Below the pieces are notes generated by a model. It was not told the origin of the DNA and searched no databases. It saw only the letters and a program-made list of their open reading frames with translations. Of a stretch of 64,000 nucleotides of DNA, positions 41,641 to 52,882 are shown one piece after another. Made by a program: the position numbers and the translations under genes. The stretch spans positions 272,001-336,000 of the forward strand of contig JAINUG010000002.1 in the NCBI GenBank assembly GCA_029706075.1, read 5' to 3'. The stretch comes from Aldrovandia affinis (Eukaryota; Chordata; Actinopteri; Notacanthiformes; Halosauridae). Every line of letters begins with the position of its first letter. Position 1 is the stretch's first letter.

Positions 41641-43450
41641 AAAGGGAATCTCAACTGAAATGCATACTACAAAAAACTGCTGGCTAAAACACAGGAACCT
41701 ATTTATTAAACCGTTGGCACATGCGTTCGTGGTCCATGAATGGCGATCAAGGCTCAAACCTGTGATCTGCGTGCGTACGTGTTTGCGAGAGCGCGCCCGT
41801 GCGTTATTCGTGGGTGTCATATCCGGCCAGCACAGCACAAGGAGACCTCTGTTTGCCGTTCCCGGCTTTAGCGCCAGTTGAAATTGTGACACTCTGCAGA
41901 GTGCATTTTAGAGCGTGGCAAGGCGCATAGTGCTTTGTTGTGGAATTTACGGCGCTCTCTGTTGACCGACGCTGTCCTCAGCCGAACCCCACTCCTCTGA
42001 GTGAGCGCAGGCCTAAACGGGCTTAAGAACATCAGCGTGTTTCAGAGACGCCATCGGCACCTGCTGCCTCCGTTGTCACAATTGTGTCTGGACCTCCCTC
42101 TGTCTTTAATGCTCACGAAGCGAGTGGCTTTAGCTGAGCAAACAGATGCCGCAGAGGCCCGAAAGCACAGCTCGTATCCATGAGCGCCTCACAATCGTTC
42201 GTTCTCTTTTTTTAAATTCTTTACCGGTGCGTTTACCTTGGCGGGAAATGTCCGCTCCCAGTAAAGCAAATAGCGACCTTTGAATAATCCTGTGTTTCTT
42301 TGGCTTGTAAAACAGAGACGGGAGCTGAGGGAGGATAGTAAAAGGCTGAATGTGAACCAGATCTGCTGTCTGTATCGCCGAAGCAACCGGGCAGTGAGAG
42401 ATTCCAACCTCCACTGTAAAGAGGAACAATGACCCAAAACATCATCAGCATTAAATCTCCTGGCCTGCACATGACTTTTTAATGTTGTGTAATGAATACA
42501 TTTGGGGTAAGACAGTATGCAGTCATAACATCAGTGCACAGTTTCTTAAGTTTTCTTACCTTTGCCTGCTTACAATTGCAAAATTGTCCGTTTGTTGGTA
42601 ATATATTGATTTTAGTAAATTGCTTCAAGTCGTGTTACTTTGCTCACACACATGTATACAAAAAATACTTATGTGTTGTGTTATTGCATTGAATGTTTGT
42701 GATTTTATGTTATGTTCGGTAATTTGGGGAATGTAATTTAATGTGGCATAGTGTGACTTATGTTTAACGTTGCGTAATGTTGCATAATTTTGTTTAATGT
42801 TAGTCAGGTGTGGTCACCTGCCAATACTGCAGAGGCCGTAGGCTGCTGTTTCTCTGGCCGTTATGAAAGCCTCATCCCTGACCACAACTTGACCACAGCT
42901 TCTCGTCCGTATGACTGCATTGTGACTCGCCCACAGCTCCCAGTCACTATGAACAGAAACCCTCCACAGCTCCCAGTCACTCTGTCTCCTGTCCACAACT
43001 CTCGGGAGCTTCTGTTCCGCTTCACGGAATACGGCGAATCTGCAAGTGTAAGCTTGTCAAACACAGTGGTCTCTGCAGAAAGCTGGTCCCTGCTCTACCT
43101 GCAGAAGTGCTGAGCAGCGCAGTCACTTTTGAACAACATCTCTTGCACTGCAGGGCTCCAAACCCTGTCTGATTTTAGCAGGAGCCTCTCTTTGTTAGTT
43201 ACATCTTCACTCTTTCAAAAGCTAAAGTAAAGCCCTGTATGAATTATGAAAATGGGTGTTTTATATTCATGTTATTTGTATTCATTGGTGTGCTTCACTC
43301 AGAGGACTGACCAATGGGGTGGAGCTAAATTACTCACTGTTGTGGAGACTCCCAAGGGCTCCAAACCCTGTTCATTTTAGTGAGTGAAAATCGTTATTTG
43401 AGATGAATTTAGGGTTTATTTTTTGGATAATTTGAATAATTTTTTGGTCA
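41641..43450. other. No gene seen
   Basis: Single-copy DNA with a small duplication of CCACAGCTCCCAGTCACT near 42932-42982 and an AT-rich part with repeated TTTAATGT/GTAATGTT motifs at 42690-42800. No exon supported. Confidence 0.4.
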
Positions 43451-43965
43451 GTATTTATTTTGACTCCTCACTGTTTGTCTCCTCAAAGTGCTATAACTCA
43501 TTTGTCTGTGCTGTGACTCCTCACTGTTCTGTAACTCCTGTGTATGCTGTGACTCCTCACTGTTCTGTAACTCCTGTGCTGTGACTCCTCACTGTTCTGT
43601 AACTCCTGTCTGTGCTGTGACTCATCTCTGTGACTCCTCACTGTGCTGTGACTCTCTCTGTGCCATGACTGCTGACTCCCCTTTGTACTTTGACTCTTGT
43701 CTGTAATTTAACTCTTGTCTGTGCCGTGACTTTAACTCCCTCTCTGTGCCGTGACTCCTCTCTCTTTCTTGTGACTCCTCTCTCTGTGCCGTGACTCCTC
43801 TCTCTGTGCCGTGACTCCTCTCTCTTTCTTGTGACTCCTCTCTCTGTGCCGTGACTCCTCTCTATGTGCCATGACTCCTCTCTCTTTCTTGTGACTCCTC
43901 TCTCTGTGCCATGACTCCTCTCTATGTGCCATGACTCCTCTCTTTGCTGTGACTCCTCTCCTCTC
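43451..43965. repeat. 20-bp minisatellite with 60-bp higher-order units
   Basis: From 43746 to 43945 ten 20-bp units share GTGACTCCTCTCTCT. They come in two types, beginning GTGCC or TTCTT. The order is G-T-G, G-T-G, G-T-G, G, so the array has a 60-bp higher-order period. A more degenerate array (43451-43740) with CTGTGACTCCTCACTGTTCT units precedes it. Minus-strand frames stay open through the array because of the period. Confidence 0.95.
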
Positions 43966-44249
43966 TGCACTCTGTGGCGGGAGGTTCGAGGTCGGTGCGG
44001 GTGACCCAGACAGCTGTCTGAAGCTGGCAGATGTCAGACTCCGCTGTGCAGCTGGTGCACAGCATATGGATGTGCTCTGAGATTTGTCCATGTGATGGAT
44101 TTGTCTGTCAGAGGGACAGCTAAAGGATGACCCAGCCAACAATCGTCTTGTGCTTATGCGCCATGGCTCGATTTATACTCTCTGCACAAATCTCCTACCA
44201 AAATCAAACTCTCAGTTTAGCACATTGTGCTTCCAATCAGAAAAACAAG

Positions 44250-44261
44250 CACACACACGCC

Positions 44262-44311
<50 letters not shown>

Positions 44312-44315
44312 CACA
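44250..44315. repeat. (CA)n microsatellite
   Basis: CA run with CGCCCC and CG interruptions. Confidence 0.95.
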
Positions 44316-45295
44316 GTCTGTGTTATTGGGCCGTTCAGATCCAGGGGTAAATTCCTGCTCATCCGGCTTTGAGGACTGCAGTCATTTATTCGAGGCTCCA
44401 GTTTAATCATCTCCTAATGCAGAGGGGGACGCGACACAGCCGCAGACATGCTCCATAAACCCACACGCTGGCGGTCTGTGGGCCTCCCGCCGTCTCGCGT
44501 ACACATTAAGGCCGAGCGGCGGATTCGTGATTTTCCCGCCTTTAATTAATGTATGAGAGCATAATAGATCTGGCTCGTACGGTGGTAAATCTCAGCAGCG
44601 TAACAGACCGAGCTGGACGCGCTGCCTAGCGAAACGTTACGCGAAAACGTTACCTCAGATTAGCACACGGCCGCTGAATAATTGAAGCAGCCCTGTTAAT
44701 GGGGCGGCCGGAGAGGAGTCGATAGCTCATATCCTTTTACTGGATGGGGGTGTTGGGGGGGGGGCGGGGGTCGGTCATGAACATGGCTGTGCACGGGCTG
44801 GGGAGGGGTGAGTAAGGTTACCCTCCCGCCTCCCTCTCTGTGGGAACAGAAGTCAAGTCCCAGAGCGAGTAGGACATTGTCACTGCCATCATTTGTGCGT
44901 CATTGGCAGCTGTCAGTATAGAAAGCTCAGCTCTGCCTCATCATCATCATCCTTATCATCATCATCATCATCATCTTCAGTAATGTTTGTTTTTATTAGT
45001 TGCAGTTGTAGTAGCATGTAATGTAGTTGTCCACATAATGCATATGCATAATTACAATACTGTATATAATATTCATCTAAATCCAGAATGGGCCTAGGGG
45101 GAAAATGGTGAAAACAGAAAGGATGTATTACACATATTAAAGTGAAAATAAAATCAATATTCACGGCGCTGGTCCATCGTAGATCCTTTCCCAGCAGCCT
45201 TTGCTCCCTTGATCAAGAAGATCAATGAACCCAATCCGGACTGGAGGAAAGGATCAGCTCTTGCAAAGCTCGATCAACACTCTTACATACAAAAC
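44316..45295. other. No gene seen
   Basis: CpG-rich single-copy DNA at 44420-44720, a G-rich run near 44750-44770, then AT-rich DNA. At 45180-45255 GATCCTTTCC and GGAAAGGATC form a 10-bp inverted repeat just before the LINE tail. Confidence 0.4.
44938..44977. repeat. (ATC)n microsatellite
   Basis: TCATCATCAT units with a CCTT interruption. Confidence 0.93.
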
Positions 45296-45420
45296 ATTGA
45301 ATTGAATTGAATTGAATGTCTTGACATTATACCAGGGTACAACGAAATTAAGATAGGCTCAGCTTAAATGTGCAGGACAACATACAACACAATCACGAAC
45401 AGTATACAGTATACTTTTTT
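45296..45420 (-). mobile_element. LINE 3' end with (TTCAA)n tail
   Basis: Four ATTGA units (45296-45317) border TGTCTTGACATTATACCAGG and GTACAACGAAATTAAG. Read on the minus strand this is CTTAATTTCGTTGTAC then a TCAATTCAATTCAA tail, a common fish LINE terminus. Only about 100 bp are recognisable. Confidence 0.6.
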
Positions 45421-46355
45421 TTTTGCACAAAGTCAACGTCTTCAGGCTTGTCCTTAAAAAAGACGCATTTTTGAATATCCTAAACATCCTATCCCAATTT
45501 CAAATATCCTAGTTTTAGTGTGGAAATTATTTTGTTTATGGAGTACACAGAAAATAAAAGCCAGCTAATATCTAAATTGTTGGCACAACATGGTCTTGTT
45601 TTGTATGGAAGTGGGTTTTGGGTTAGGAGTGGAAGTGAGTTAGATTAAATGCATTCAGAGCAGTAGCTGAGCTGTGCAATCTGGCTCGGAGAGATGAGTT
45701 GGCCCAATCTTAGCAGGCTGAAAAGCAACAGCAGTGACATTTAGTGACGTAATACCACCACCACGGATTATGTGAACAGATGCAACTGTATTTTTTGGAC
45801 TCCAAAAGAACTGAGCTGTTTTGATGTCGTGTGAACTTGGTCACATTGAATTCCCACCCCCCCCCCAGTCCCGGACCATGGGAGCGGCATATTTACCACG
45901 GCGCAAACAGGAACACGCCATTCGCTCGTGTCTTCGGTTCAGGAGTGCGGTCTCGCATAGCCCTTGGGGGTAGGGGGGCAGAGGAGGGGGGCTCCGCTAC
46001 AAAGACGCTTTCATCAAGCGTTCTGTGATTAAATTGCTTTTGAAGAACTTCTGATAAAGCGTAATTGTGGCATTTTGGCCATCTCCAGATCAAAAAAAAG
46101 AAGGAAAGGAGGGCGGAATTAAAAAGTGCAGACTTGCATTTCTTTTCTTCCTGATTACGTCTTCACTTCGTGTGGGCGGGTGAGACACTGGTGTTCATTT
46201 CATTGGGCCCTTTGACTGTATAGCACAGGCCACAAGCATGTGGGGCAATATCACACAGCTTCCTGTTCCGCTGCTGATTAAATTGCAGAGAGGCCGCCAG
46301 CCTGGCTCCTCAGACCAGCCCCTTTACCGCTGTGGGGGATCAGTATACTGCACCT
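45421..46355. other. No gene seen
   Basis: Single-copy DNA with a C10 run near 45857. No supported exon. Confidence 0.45.
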
Positions 46356-46409
46356 TGAGGCACTGGTGTGTGAGCCCTCTATACAGTGCAGTGTGTGAGT
46401 CCTCTACAA

Positions 46410-46725
46410 CAGGTACCGGTCCGTGAGTCATTTGGTACCGGGCCGCACAGAAATAATAAAAACATTTTAATTTTAATTTTATTTCCATTTTATTGACTAT
46501 CGCAGTCTGCAGGGTTTTTTTATTTAGAAAATGAAAAATGACCACTTCCGTCTGTACCTCTTTTCCGCACTTGTCTCAGTTTTTTTCCGTGCACCCCCCT
46601 CCTCCCGGTCCGTGGAAGAAATGAACTGGTCTGTTGTTTTTTTCCATGCGCCCCACCCCCCGGTCCGTGGAAAAATGGTCTTGCATGAAACCGGTCCGTG
46701 GTGCAAAATAGGTTGGGGACTGCTG
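46410..46725. mobile_element. hAT non-autonomous element with perfect 8-bp duplication
   Basis: Exact CTCTACAA flanks the element at 46402-46409 and 46726-46733. The right end, read inward, is CAGCAGTCCCCAACC, as in the hAT MITEs whose ends read CAGGGGTCCCCAACC. The internal text (GGTACCGGTCCGTG, GGTACCGGGCCGC, AAACCGGTCCGTGGTGCAAA) also fits that family. The left end begins CAGGTACCGG, so the left inverted repeat has lost the CCCCAACC part. Inserted in the minisatellite. Confidence 0.88.
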
Positions 46726-47070
46726 CTCTACAATGTAGTGTGAGTCCTCTCTATACAGTGGTGTGTGTGAGTCCTCTCTACAGTGGTGTGTGTGAGTCCT
46801 TTCTACAGTGCAGCGTGTGAGTCCTCTACAGTGTAGTGTGTGTGAGTCCTTTCTCTACAGTGCAGTGTGTGAGTCCTCTCTACAGTTTAGTGTGTATGAG
46901 TCCTCTCTATACAGTGCAGTGTGTGAGTCCTTTCTACAGTGCAGTGTGTGGGTCCTTTCTACAGTGTAGTGTGTGAGTCCTCTCTACACTAGTGTGTGTG
47001 AGTCCTTTCTACAGTGCAGTGTGTGTGAGCCCTCTGTCTACAGTGCAGTGTGTGAGTCCTCTCTCTCCAG

Positions 47071-47213
47071 CAGGGATATTCAATTCCAGGCCTTGAGGGC
47101 CACAGCAGGTATTTGTTTCACCTGATTACACTAATTAGTTTACCTCCTTTGTCCAGGAGGTGAGCTAATAAGTGAAAGCAGGTGGGGTAGAGGCCTGGAA
47201 TTGAATAGTCCTG
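47071..47213. mobile_element. hAT MITE, 143 bp
   Basis: The ends are inverted: CAGGGATATTCAATTCCAGG on the left and CAGGACTATTCAATTCCAGG read inward from the right. Flanking 8-mers CTCTCCAG (47063-47070) and ATCTACAG (47214-47221) match at six positions, and both are close to the array's own CTCTACAG. The element is too short to code. Confidence 0.88.
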
Positions 47214-47245
47214 ATCTACAGCTGTGTGTGAGTCCTCTGTACAGT

Positions 47246-47345
47246 GTAGGGATGTCACAGTACAACGGTTTGATGGTATACCACAGTGTCAGAATTAATG
47301 GTTATCATACCATAAACATTTCAAATTCTAGCCTCTATTGATGAT
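47246..47345. mobile_element. Possible hAT end fragment
   Basis: TAGGGATGTCACAGTACAAC then GGTTTGATGGTATACCACAG and ATGGTTATCATACCATAAAC resembles the outer 100 bp of a fish hAT element. The partner end is not visible before the array resumes near 47360. Confidence 0.4.
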
Positions 47346-47574
47346 CTCTATCAGCTATCAGTGTGTGAGTCTTCTCTACGGTGTAGTGTGTGAGCACCCT
47401 CTAGTATACTGTGTAGTAGTGTACTATACCATTATTTACTTCCAGGTTAATATTTGGAGTTAGCCTGCCAAGAATTTGGTTATGGCAATGGCTGTTGCTT
47501 CAGTGCCCTGCAACAAAACTGGTCAGAATTGAGCTTGAAGGAGCATCGAGCATCCCACTTTTATTATCCATAAA

Positions 47575-47800
47575 ACATGTGCGTAAAGCGAAAGTCACCA
47601 GGTTTGACTGCCAGATCAAATGGTCTCATCTCCATTGCAGTGGAAGTACGTAGAATGGATGCTATATGCAAAGAGGCGTTATATAAATACAGAGCAATAT
47701 CCCTGAGGGACTCCACAAGAAAAACCTTGCAGAGAAGGGCACACGCTCCCCAGCTTATGCCGAAAGATTCGAACCCAATCAGATCCTGGACCTAAATTGA
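47575..47800 (-). mobile_element. L2-type LINE reverse-transcriptase fragment
   Basis: On the minus strand FSCGVPQG (47701-47727) is the reverse-transcriptase motif of L2-type LINEs. After a deletion the text around 47595-47640 still matches the FHCYADDTQIYL-VKPGD block at nucleotide level, although the catalytic YADD is mutated (the codons now run through TGCAATGGAGATGAGACC). Non-functional fragment. Confidence 0.65.
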
Positions 47801-47838
47801 CACCAGTCTACTTTCATTGCAAAGTCACCTGAACCAAA

Positions 47839-48387
47839 TCAGTTTAGCACGTTATGACCGAGTCCCGCCCGCGTTTTTGAACTATTGATTAACGTGGAGC
47901 GATCAACGGTCTCAATCTCTGGACTTAGATCCTGGGCGTAAATAGAAATTTGTCTCCAGTCTACTTTCGTTGCAAAGTCATCTGTTACTCTGAGGAGGAC
48001 AGCGTCTGTGCCAACATTCGGCACATTTATTTTCAGACGTATGTCATCTGGGGATAATTCTATAGTTATTGACTGTAAAGGATGTAGAACAGTTGTTTTT
48101 TTCTCCAATGAATGGGAACTGTTCCCGTGGTGAGACAGTCCCCGACGTGTTCCAGAATGTATCGCACACCTCAGAACATCTTGGCACGCAAAGCTCTTCT
48201 CATCTTTAAAAAAACTCATCTTTACAAAGCTGAGCTGGGTAAAACAAAACAAAACAAAAATCTGAAGAACAAGCAAGTTTATCTGCATGGCTGCTTCGGT
48301 CCAATTAGCAGGAGTTATTACATCAAACAGTTTAAGCTTTGTGCTGTAACATTGTGACACAGTAAAAGGCTTTGGTCCAAACCACAA
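47839..48387 (-). CDS. Unidentified 182-codon reading frame, possible exon or pseudogene
   Basis: The frame opens at 48387, but the better start is the third methionine, reading MQINLLVLQIFVLFCF, in a good initiation context (GCAGCCATGC) at about 48288. From there the product is about 149 residues: a hydrophobic signal-peptide-like start, then a mixed domain with two cysteines (FACQDVLRCAIHSG) and a stretch that looks like extracellular beta-sandwich sequence (SITIELSPDDIRLKINVP, TDAVLLRVTDDFATKVDW). Composition is protein-like, not repeat-derived. A piece of it (DFATKVDWRQ) is duplicated in degenerate form just downstream (47781-47832). I cannot name a family. It could be a first exon, a decayed gene or chance. 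Confidence 0.35.
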   Translation of the reverse strand: MWFGPKPFTVSQCYSTKLKLFDVITPANWTEAAMQINLLVLQIFVLFCFTQLSFVKMSFFKDEKSFACQDVLRCAIHSGTRRGLSHHGNSSHSLEKKTTVLHPLQSITIELSPDDIRLKINVPNVGTDAVLLRVTDDFATKVDWRQISIYAQDLSPEIETVDRSTLINSSKTRAGLGHNVLN

Positions 48388-48699
48388 AAAGAGGAATCTG
48401 GTTTCTAGCAGTGTTGTTCTTGTTTAAAGAGAATGGTATCAACAACAAAAATATATTAAACTAAATCCTCGCATTGTGAAGGTGAAATGTTTTGATTGGT
48501 ATTTGAGGAATATTTAACGATCTGATCAAAGGTGCCGAACATGTCGGGAGTTATTACCGTTTTTGGAGATAAGACTGGAAAAGTAATTGGATCTTGCCGT
48601 TTTTACAGCTGTATTGTATTTCAGAATGCAGTAATGAGGAGGTAGGCCAGAGGCTTTCCATTCCATTACATTTCTCAGCTCTCGCTCCTAATTTTGGAA

Positions 48700-48965
48700 A
48701 ATGTTCTCTCTTAACCTGTAGCATGCTGTAAGTTCTGTGTCTAATGTACTGACTCCTGTCCATAGTGTACTGTGAGTCCTGTATCTGTGATGTACTTACT
48801 CCTCTCTGTAGTGTTCTGTGAGTCCTGTGTCCATAATCAACTGACTTGTCTCCATAGTGTTCTGTCTGTAATGTACTGGCTCCTCTCCCTAGCATGCTGT
48901 GAGTCATGTGTCTGTAATGTACTGACTCCTATCCCTAGTGTACTGTGAGTCCTGTATTGTTACTG
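48700..48965. repeat. Degenerate 48-bp minisatellite
   Basis: About five units of GTGTCTGTAATGTACTGACT, CCTCTCCATAGTGTA, CTGTGAGTCCT. It shares the GTGAGTCCT core with the arrays at 43451 and 46356. Confidence 0.85.
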
Positions 48966-50328
48966 TGCTCGTCCTGTGTATTGTGCTCTCTGAGTCCCTC
49001 CCTCTGTAGACTTTGGTTCCCAGAGCCCCAGCTGTCTCTCGCTGGCCTGTTTCGGCACAGCCCTCTTTAGCCACGTCGGGGCCCTCTCTAGCCCTGTCCG
49101 GTGCCTCAGTGCGGCCCTCGATCTTTAGCCCAAGCCTGGCCTCTTTTGTGGTTCAACGCTTGGCAGCGGGGCCCATAAGAGACCGAGGAGAAGAAACGAG
49201 TCAATTGATTGAGTCTCTCCGTCTCAATGCAGGCGCAGGATGCTGACAGAATGGGATTTCAGAGGATCGCTTATGAGACGTAATTGAAAACTGTCAGTGA
49301 TTCTGGGAGAAAGGCGGGGGGAAGCTAGCGTTCAGCAGCAGGTGCAATTTCTGGAGGGATAAATCAAAGCGCCGTTCCCATGTTTGGGGAACACGCGTGG
49401 TGTAGGAGGCAGAGCTGGGCGCAATGCCGCCTCCCTTCATCCAGTGTAGTGTGTAATTGGTTTGTTTACAGCTTGCAGATGTCTTTTACAACATGTAATC
49501 ACCGGACCTGTTGGATCCGCAAGCCGGTGTGTAATCCGTACGGGGAGGTGTTGTGCGTCTTCCCGGTTTGTTCGAGCTGCCTGCGATTTCCTGCAGTTCA
49601 GTTCACCTCTGCCAAACTGTGAAAATGTGGAATTGACTCAGTCGAGTCTTCCATTAAATATGCACCTTTCAAAGCAAGATTCTTCTCTTTTCTTCCCTCC
49701 GATATTTGACATTTTTAGGTTCCCTTCAGCTCCTGATCAATATCGCTCCCTTCAGAAGAACGAAATCGATAACAAATCTCAGGCAAAACATTTTGGGAAT
49801 GATGGGGTGTGTGACGTCCGGCACGTGGAGGCCAGTTCTAAATCCACTCAACCTTTTTACACACCCCGGTCCCTGCATGTGCATTAATCTTTACCTCTGA
49901 AAGCACGGAATAAGTGAAATATACACTCCACTGCTTGAAGTAAAAAGGTTTGCTTCCATAAAGTATTAGAGAGATGATTAATGTATTGCGGTGGATGAGA
50001 GAGGAGTACGCCTGCCTTCTGGCTTCGGTAATGGTGTTCACTTTATGGCGCGCGGATTAAAATGGATATTCGGAGAGACGCTCCGTGCCGGTTAGACACG
50101 TTTTTATGTCTGCGATTTGGCTAATGACCGCGTCTGACCACAGCTGGTGTCCAAACTGTGCGCCTCGGCGCGTCTTAATGACTGCGTCTGCGCGGATGGT
50201 GTCCAGGCTGCAGCGCGGTGTGTCAGAAACGCGTGCGTCGCGGGAACACGGCGTTCCGGTGCATGCAGGGAACGCTGTCTCACCGTGGCGATGTTATTCC
50301 TGCCCGATCCATTTGTGTTCTCGCGCTG
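48966..50328. other. No gene seen
   Basis: Single-copy DNA, GC-rich at 49010-49200 and 50040-50320. Frames at 49462-49887 have no recognisable domain. Confidence 0.4.
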
Positions 50329-50470
50329 ACACACAAACACACACAATCACACATACACGCACACAAAAACACACACACACCTGTCCAATCTGTTTGTGTG
50401 CACTCGTTCATTCACTCACACACATAAACACTCACTCTCACATGCACACACTCTCACTCACACATGCACC

Positions 50471-50501
<31 letters not shown>

Positions 50502-50506
50502 TCTCA

Positions 50507-50556
<50 letters not shown>
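50329..50556. repeat. (CA)n and TCTCAC microsatellite
   Basis: Imperfect CA repeats with CACTCTCA interruptions and pure runs at about 50471-50496 and 50517-50555. Confidence 0.95.
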
Positions 50557-50557
<1 letters not shown>

Positions 50558-52408
50558 CACATAGTAACTGCAGGTGATCACAGCGACCGCGCTGTGTTTC
50601 GGAGTGTGCTGACAGGTGTTGGTGAACATGCCAGATCTCTCCGAGGGAAGATGAAAGGAGGAAAGCATCGGTTTCACTGGTGCAGGGGACTTTTCTCCAC
50701 ACTGTTTATGGCTTACCGCTTTATCATGACTGATATTAACCAGGTGCATATGAAATGTGCATTATAAGTAAAGGGGGGAAAAAACATAAATCCTTTGATC
50801 TGAAGTTTGCAGTAATTTTCCCAGAGTGAAGTCACTGCAGTTCAATCAGCTTTTGGAAGGAAAGTTTGGCAGTCATGCGCCAGGCACATCTGCAAGCTAA
50901 AATTGGAAACACAGTGGAAAGTTAATAACAATAGACCGAAAACATGTTGGCAAAATAGCAGACATTTATGAAGTTAATCTCTAGTTTGTGATGAAGGGTG
51001 GCTCTTTGTAGTACACTTGCGCATGAAATGCACATCTGGTCCATGTGAATGGCCAAGTCGGTTACAATCAGCCTCTGTCTTGTGTTGAGTTTTTTTATAA
51101 GTCGATGTGTTCATGTAGGTGTCAGTCTATTGTAGCTAATAAGGAACTTGAACTAAAAGATGACAGTACAACTGGTGACACAACACAAGAGTGGGGTATA
51201 TACACACACTTTGAAAGCTGATGAAACACGTTCGAGCCTACGGTCGTCCTCAGGGAACAAGGGTGCGTGCAAAGACACAGACACTGAACTTTAAGGTTCT
51301 GTAACAGTCAGGTGACATAAAAAGTCAATGTTCCTCATAACTGGTGGCAGAATTAGTATAAGTCTAGTATAGAGATCCCCTTGAACACATACACCTCCCA
51401 AACCCTGACAGCTTCTTCCCCCTCTGCTCCAGCTCAAAATAAGGCACTTTGATCTCACAGATATTTCAAATGAGTCTAAGAAATAAAGTAGCAGGAGATT
51501 AATCTTATTTTGAGTCCAAAGCCTCCTTTGGTTCTAGTTTCCCTAAAAACCGCTCGATACAAGCTCAAAAGGCAGAAAAGGACAACCAGTGACAAATAGC
51601 CTTTAAGTCTAAACGCACTCAGCTCAACGCTCATTAGTGTTTGTAAGTTAGGCGTAGAAGGGTATATTACCATCACAGTCACTTGGGAACTAGTATAGCT
51701 CCATCTGTACCTCGTGGATACAGTCGCTCCTCTTTCCTTGTAGCGATGAGATATTGAGATCCTCTTCACATTAGAGTAATTATCTGCCTGCTGTTCACAT
51801 TGAGATGACAGAGGGAGCTGGCCCTGTCTGCGCGGAGCCCGTCTCCTGTTTTAAATTCCTCACAGGCCCGCTGAATTGTGCGAGGCTGACCTCCACAGAG
51901 CTCGCCCGAGGCTGTCACTTTAACTGCTCCGCACAATCTGCACTTAAATTAATTTATGTGTCTTTCAGAAAATGGAAAAATAACCAGGGCCTCCAAAATG
52001 ATCTGTTTTAATGATGGTGATTACTGTTGAGGAAAGAAATCAACGCTGCATCACCCACCCCCCCCCCCACCACCCCGAAACTATTCATTCCATCTCTCTA
52101 CTATGAGCTGGGTTATTCTCTCTCTCTCTGCTCCTGATACACACTCTCAAACGCACAGTGTGGCAGCTCTCTACTTACGTTTACTTACTTTTTACCACTT
52201 ATAATGATTGTTAGTTTGCTCATTTGTATGTTAAACATGGCGTACAGTGGTTCAGTATTTGATATGCTTTGGCAATTCTGCTCCATGTTGTCTGAATCAA
52301 GTATCACTGAATTGAGAGAGAGTGTGAGGGTTTTCAATGGCAGTCAACAGTGAGACTCCTTCAAACGCACAGTGAGGCAGCAAGGTCCAGGTGACTACTG
52401 TTCCACTG
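50557..52408. other. No gene seen
   Basis: AT-rich single-copy DNA. A part near 51215-51260 (AAAGCTGATGAAACACGTTC) may be an old repeat but I cannot assign it. A C10 run lies near 52066. Confidence 0.4.
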
Positions 52409-52536
<128 letters not shown>

Positions 52537-52882
52537 GCACTGTAATGTCTACAGAATTAAAAATTGAAGAGAGGGAGAAAAGGTTTGGCTGGAGAAGTTG
52601 TTCCAGAACAATAGAGAATCCTGAGGTTTCTGACAGCCCTGCAGTCAGCAGTAACCCTGCGTTCTCTCTCTCTCTCCGTCTCTCCCCATCGCCCTCCCCT
52701 TCTCTCCCTCCCAGTGTCTCTTGGCACAGATTGCCTCTTGGAGAAAGCGTCAATGATGTGGCTCTCTGTGCAGAACCTACAAACTGTCACTGGGCTCACA
52801 GATCTGAATCGGGTTCAATCTGAGTGGCTGTGGCTACCCTGTGACCAGTCGCCCCAACCCCCAAACCATCCCTCACTCACAT

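Larger units (their letters stand above)
46356..47420. repeat. GTGTGAGTCCTCTCTACAG minisatellite, interrupted by hAT insertions
   Basis: Irregular units of roughly 24-32 bp with the core GTGTGAGTCCTCTCTACAGT start before 46410, run uninterrupted from 46733 to 47070 (about 12 units) and reappear at 47221-47240 and 47360-47400. Two hAT elements (46410-46725, 47071-47213) and perhaps a third fragment split the array. Confidence 0.9.

Noticed and set aside
51180..51420. Possible dispersed repeat around AAAGCTGATGAAACACGTTC
   Set aside because: It looks repeat-like, but I cannot match it to a family or find a second copy in the window.
52712..52860. Exon after the pyrimidine tract ending TCCCTCCCAG
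   Set aside because: The acceptor is good, but no matching donor with an open frame follows and the peptide has no protein-like features.
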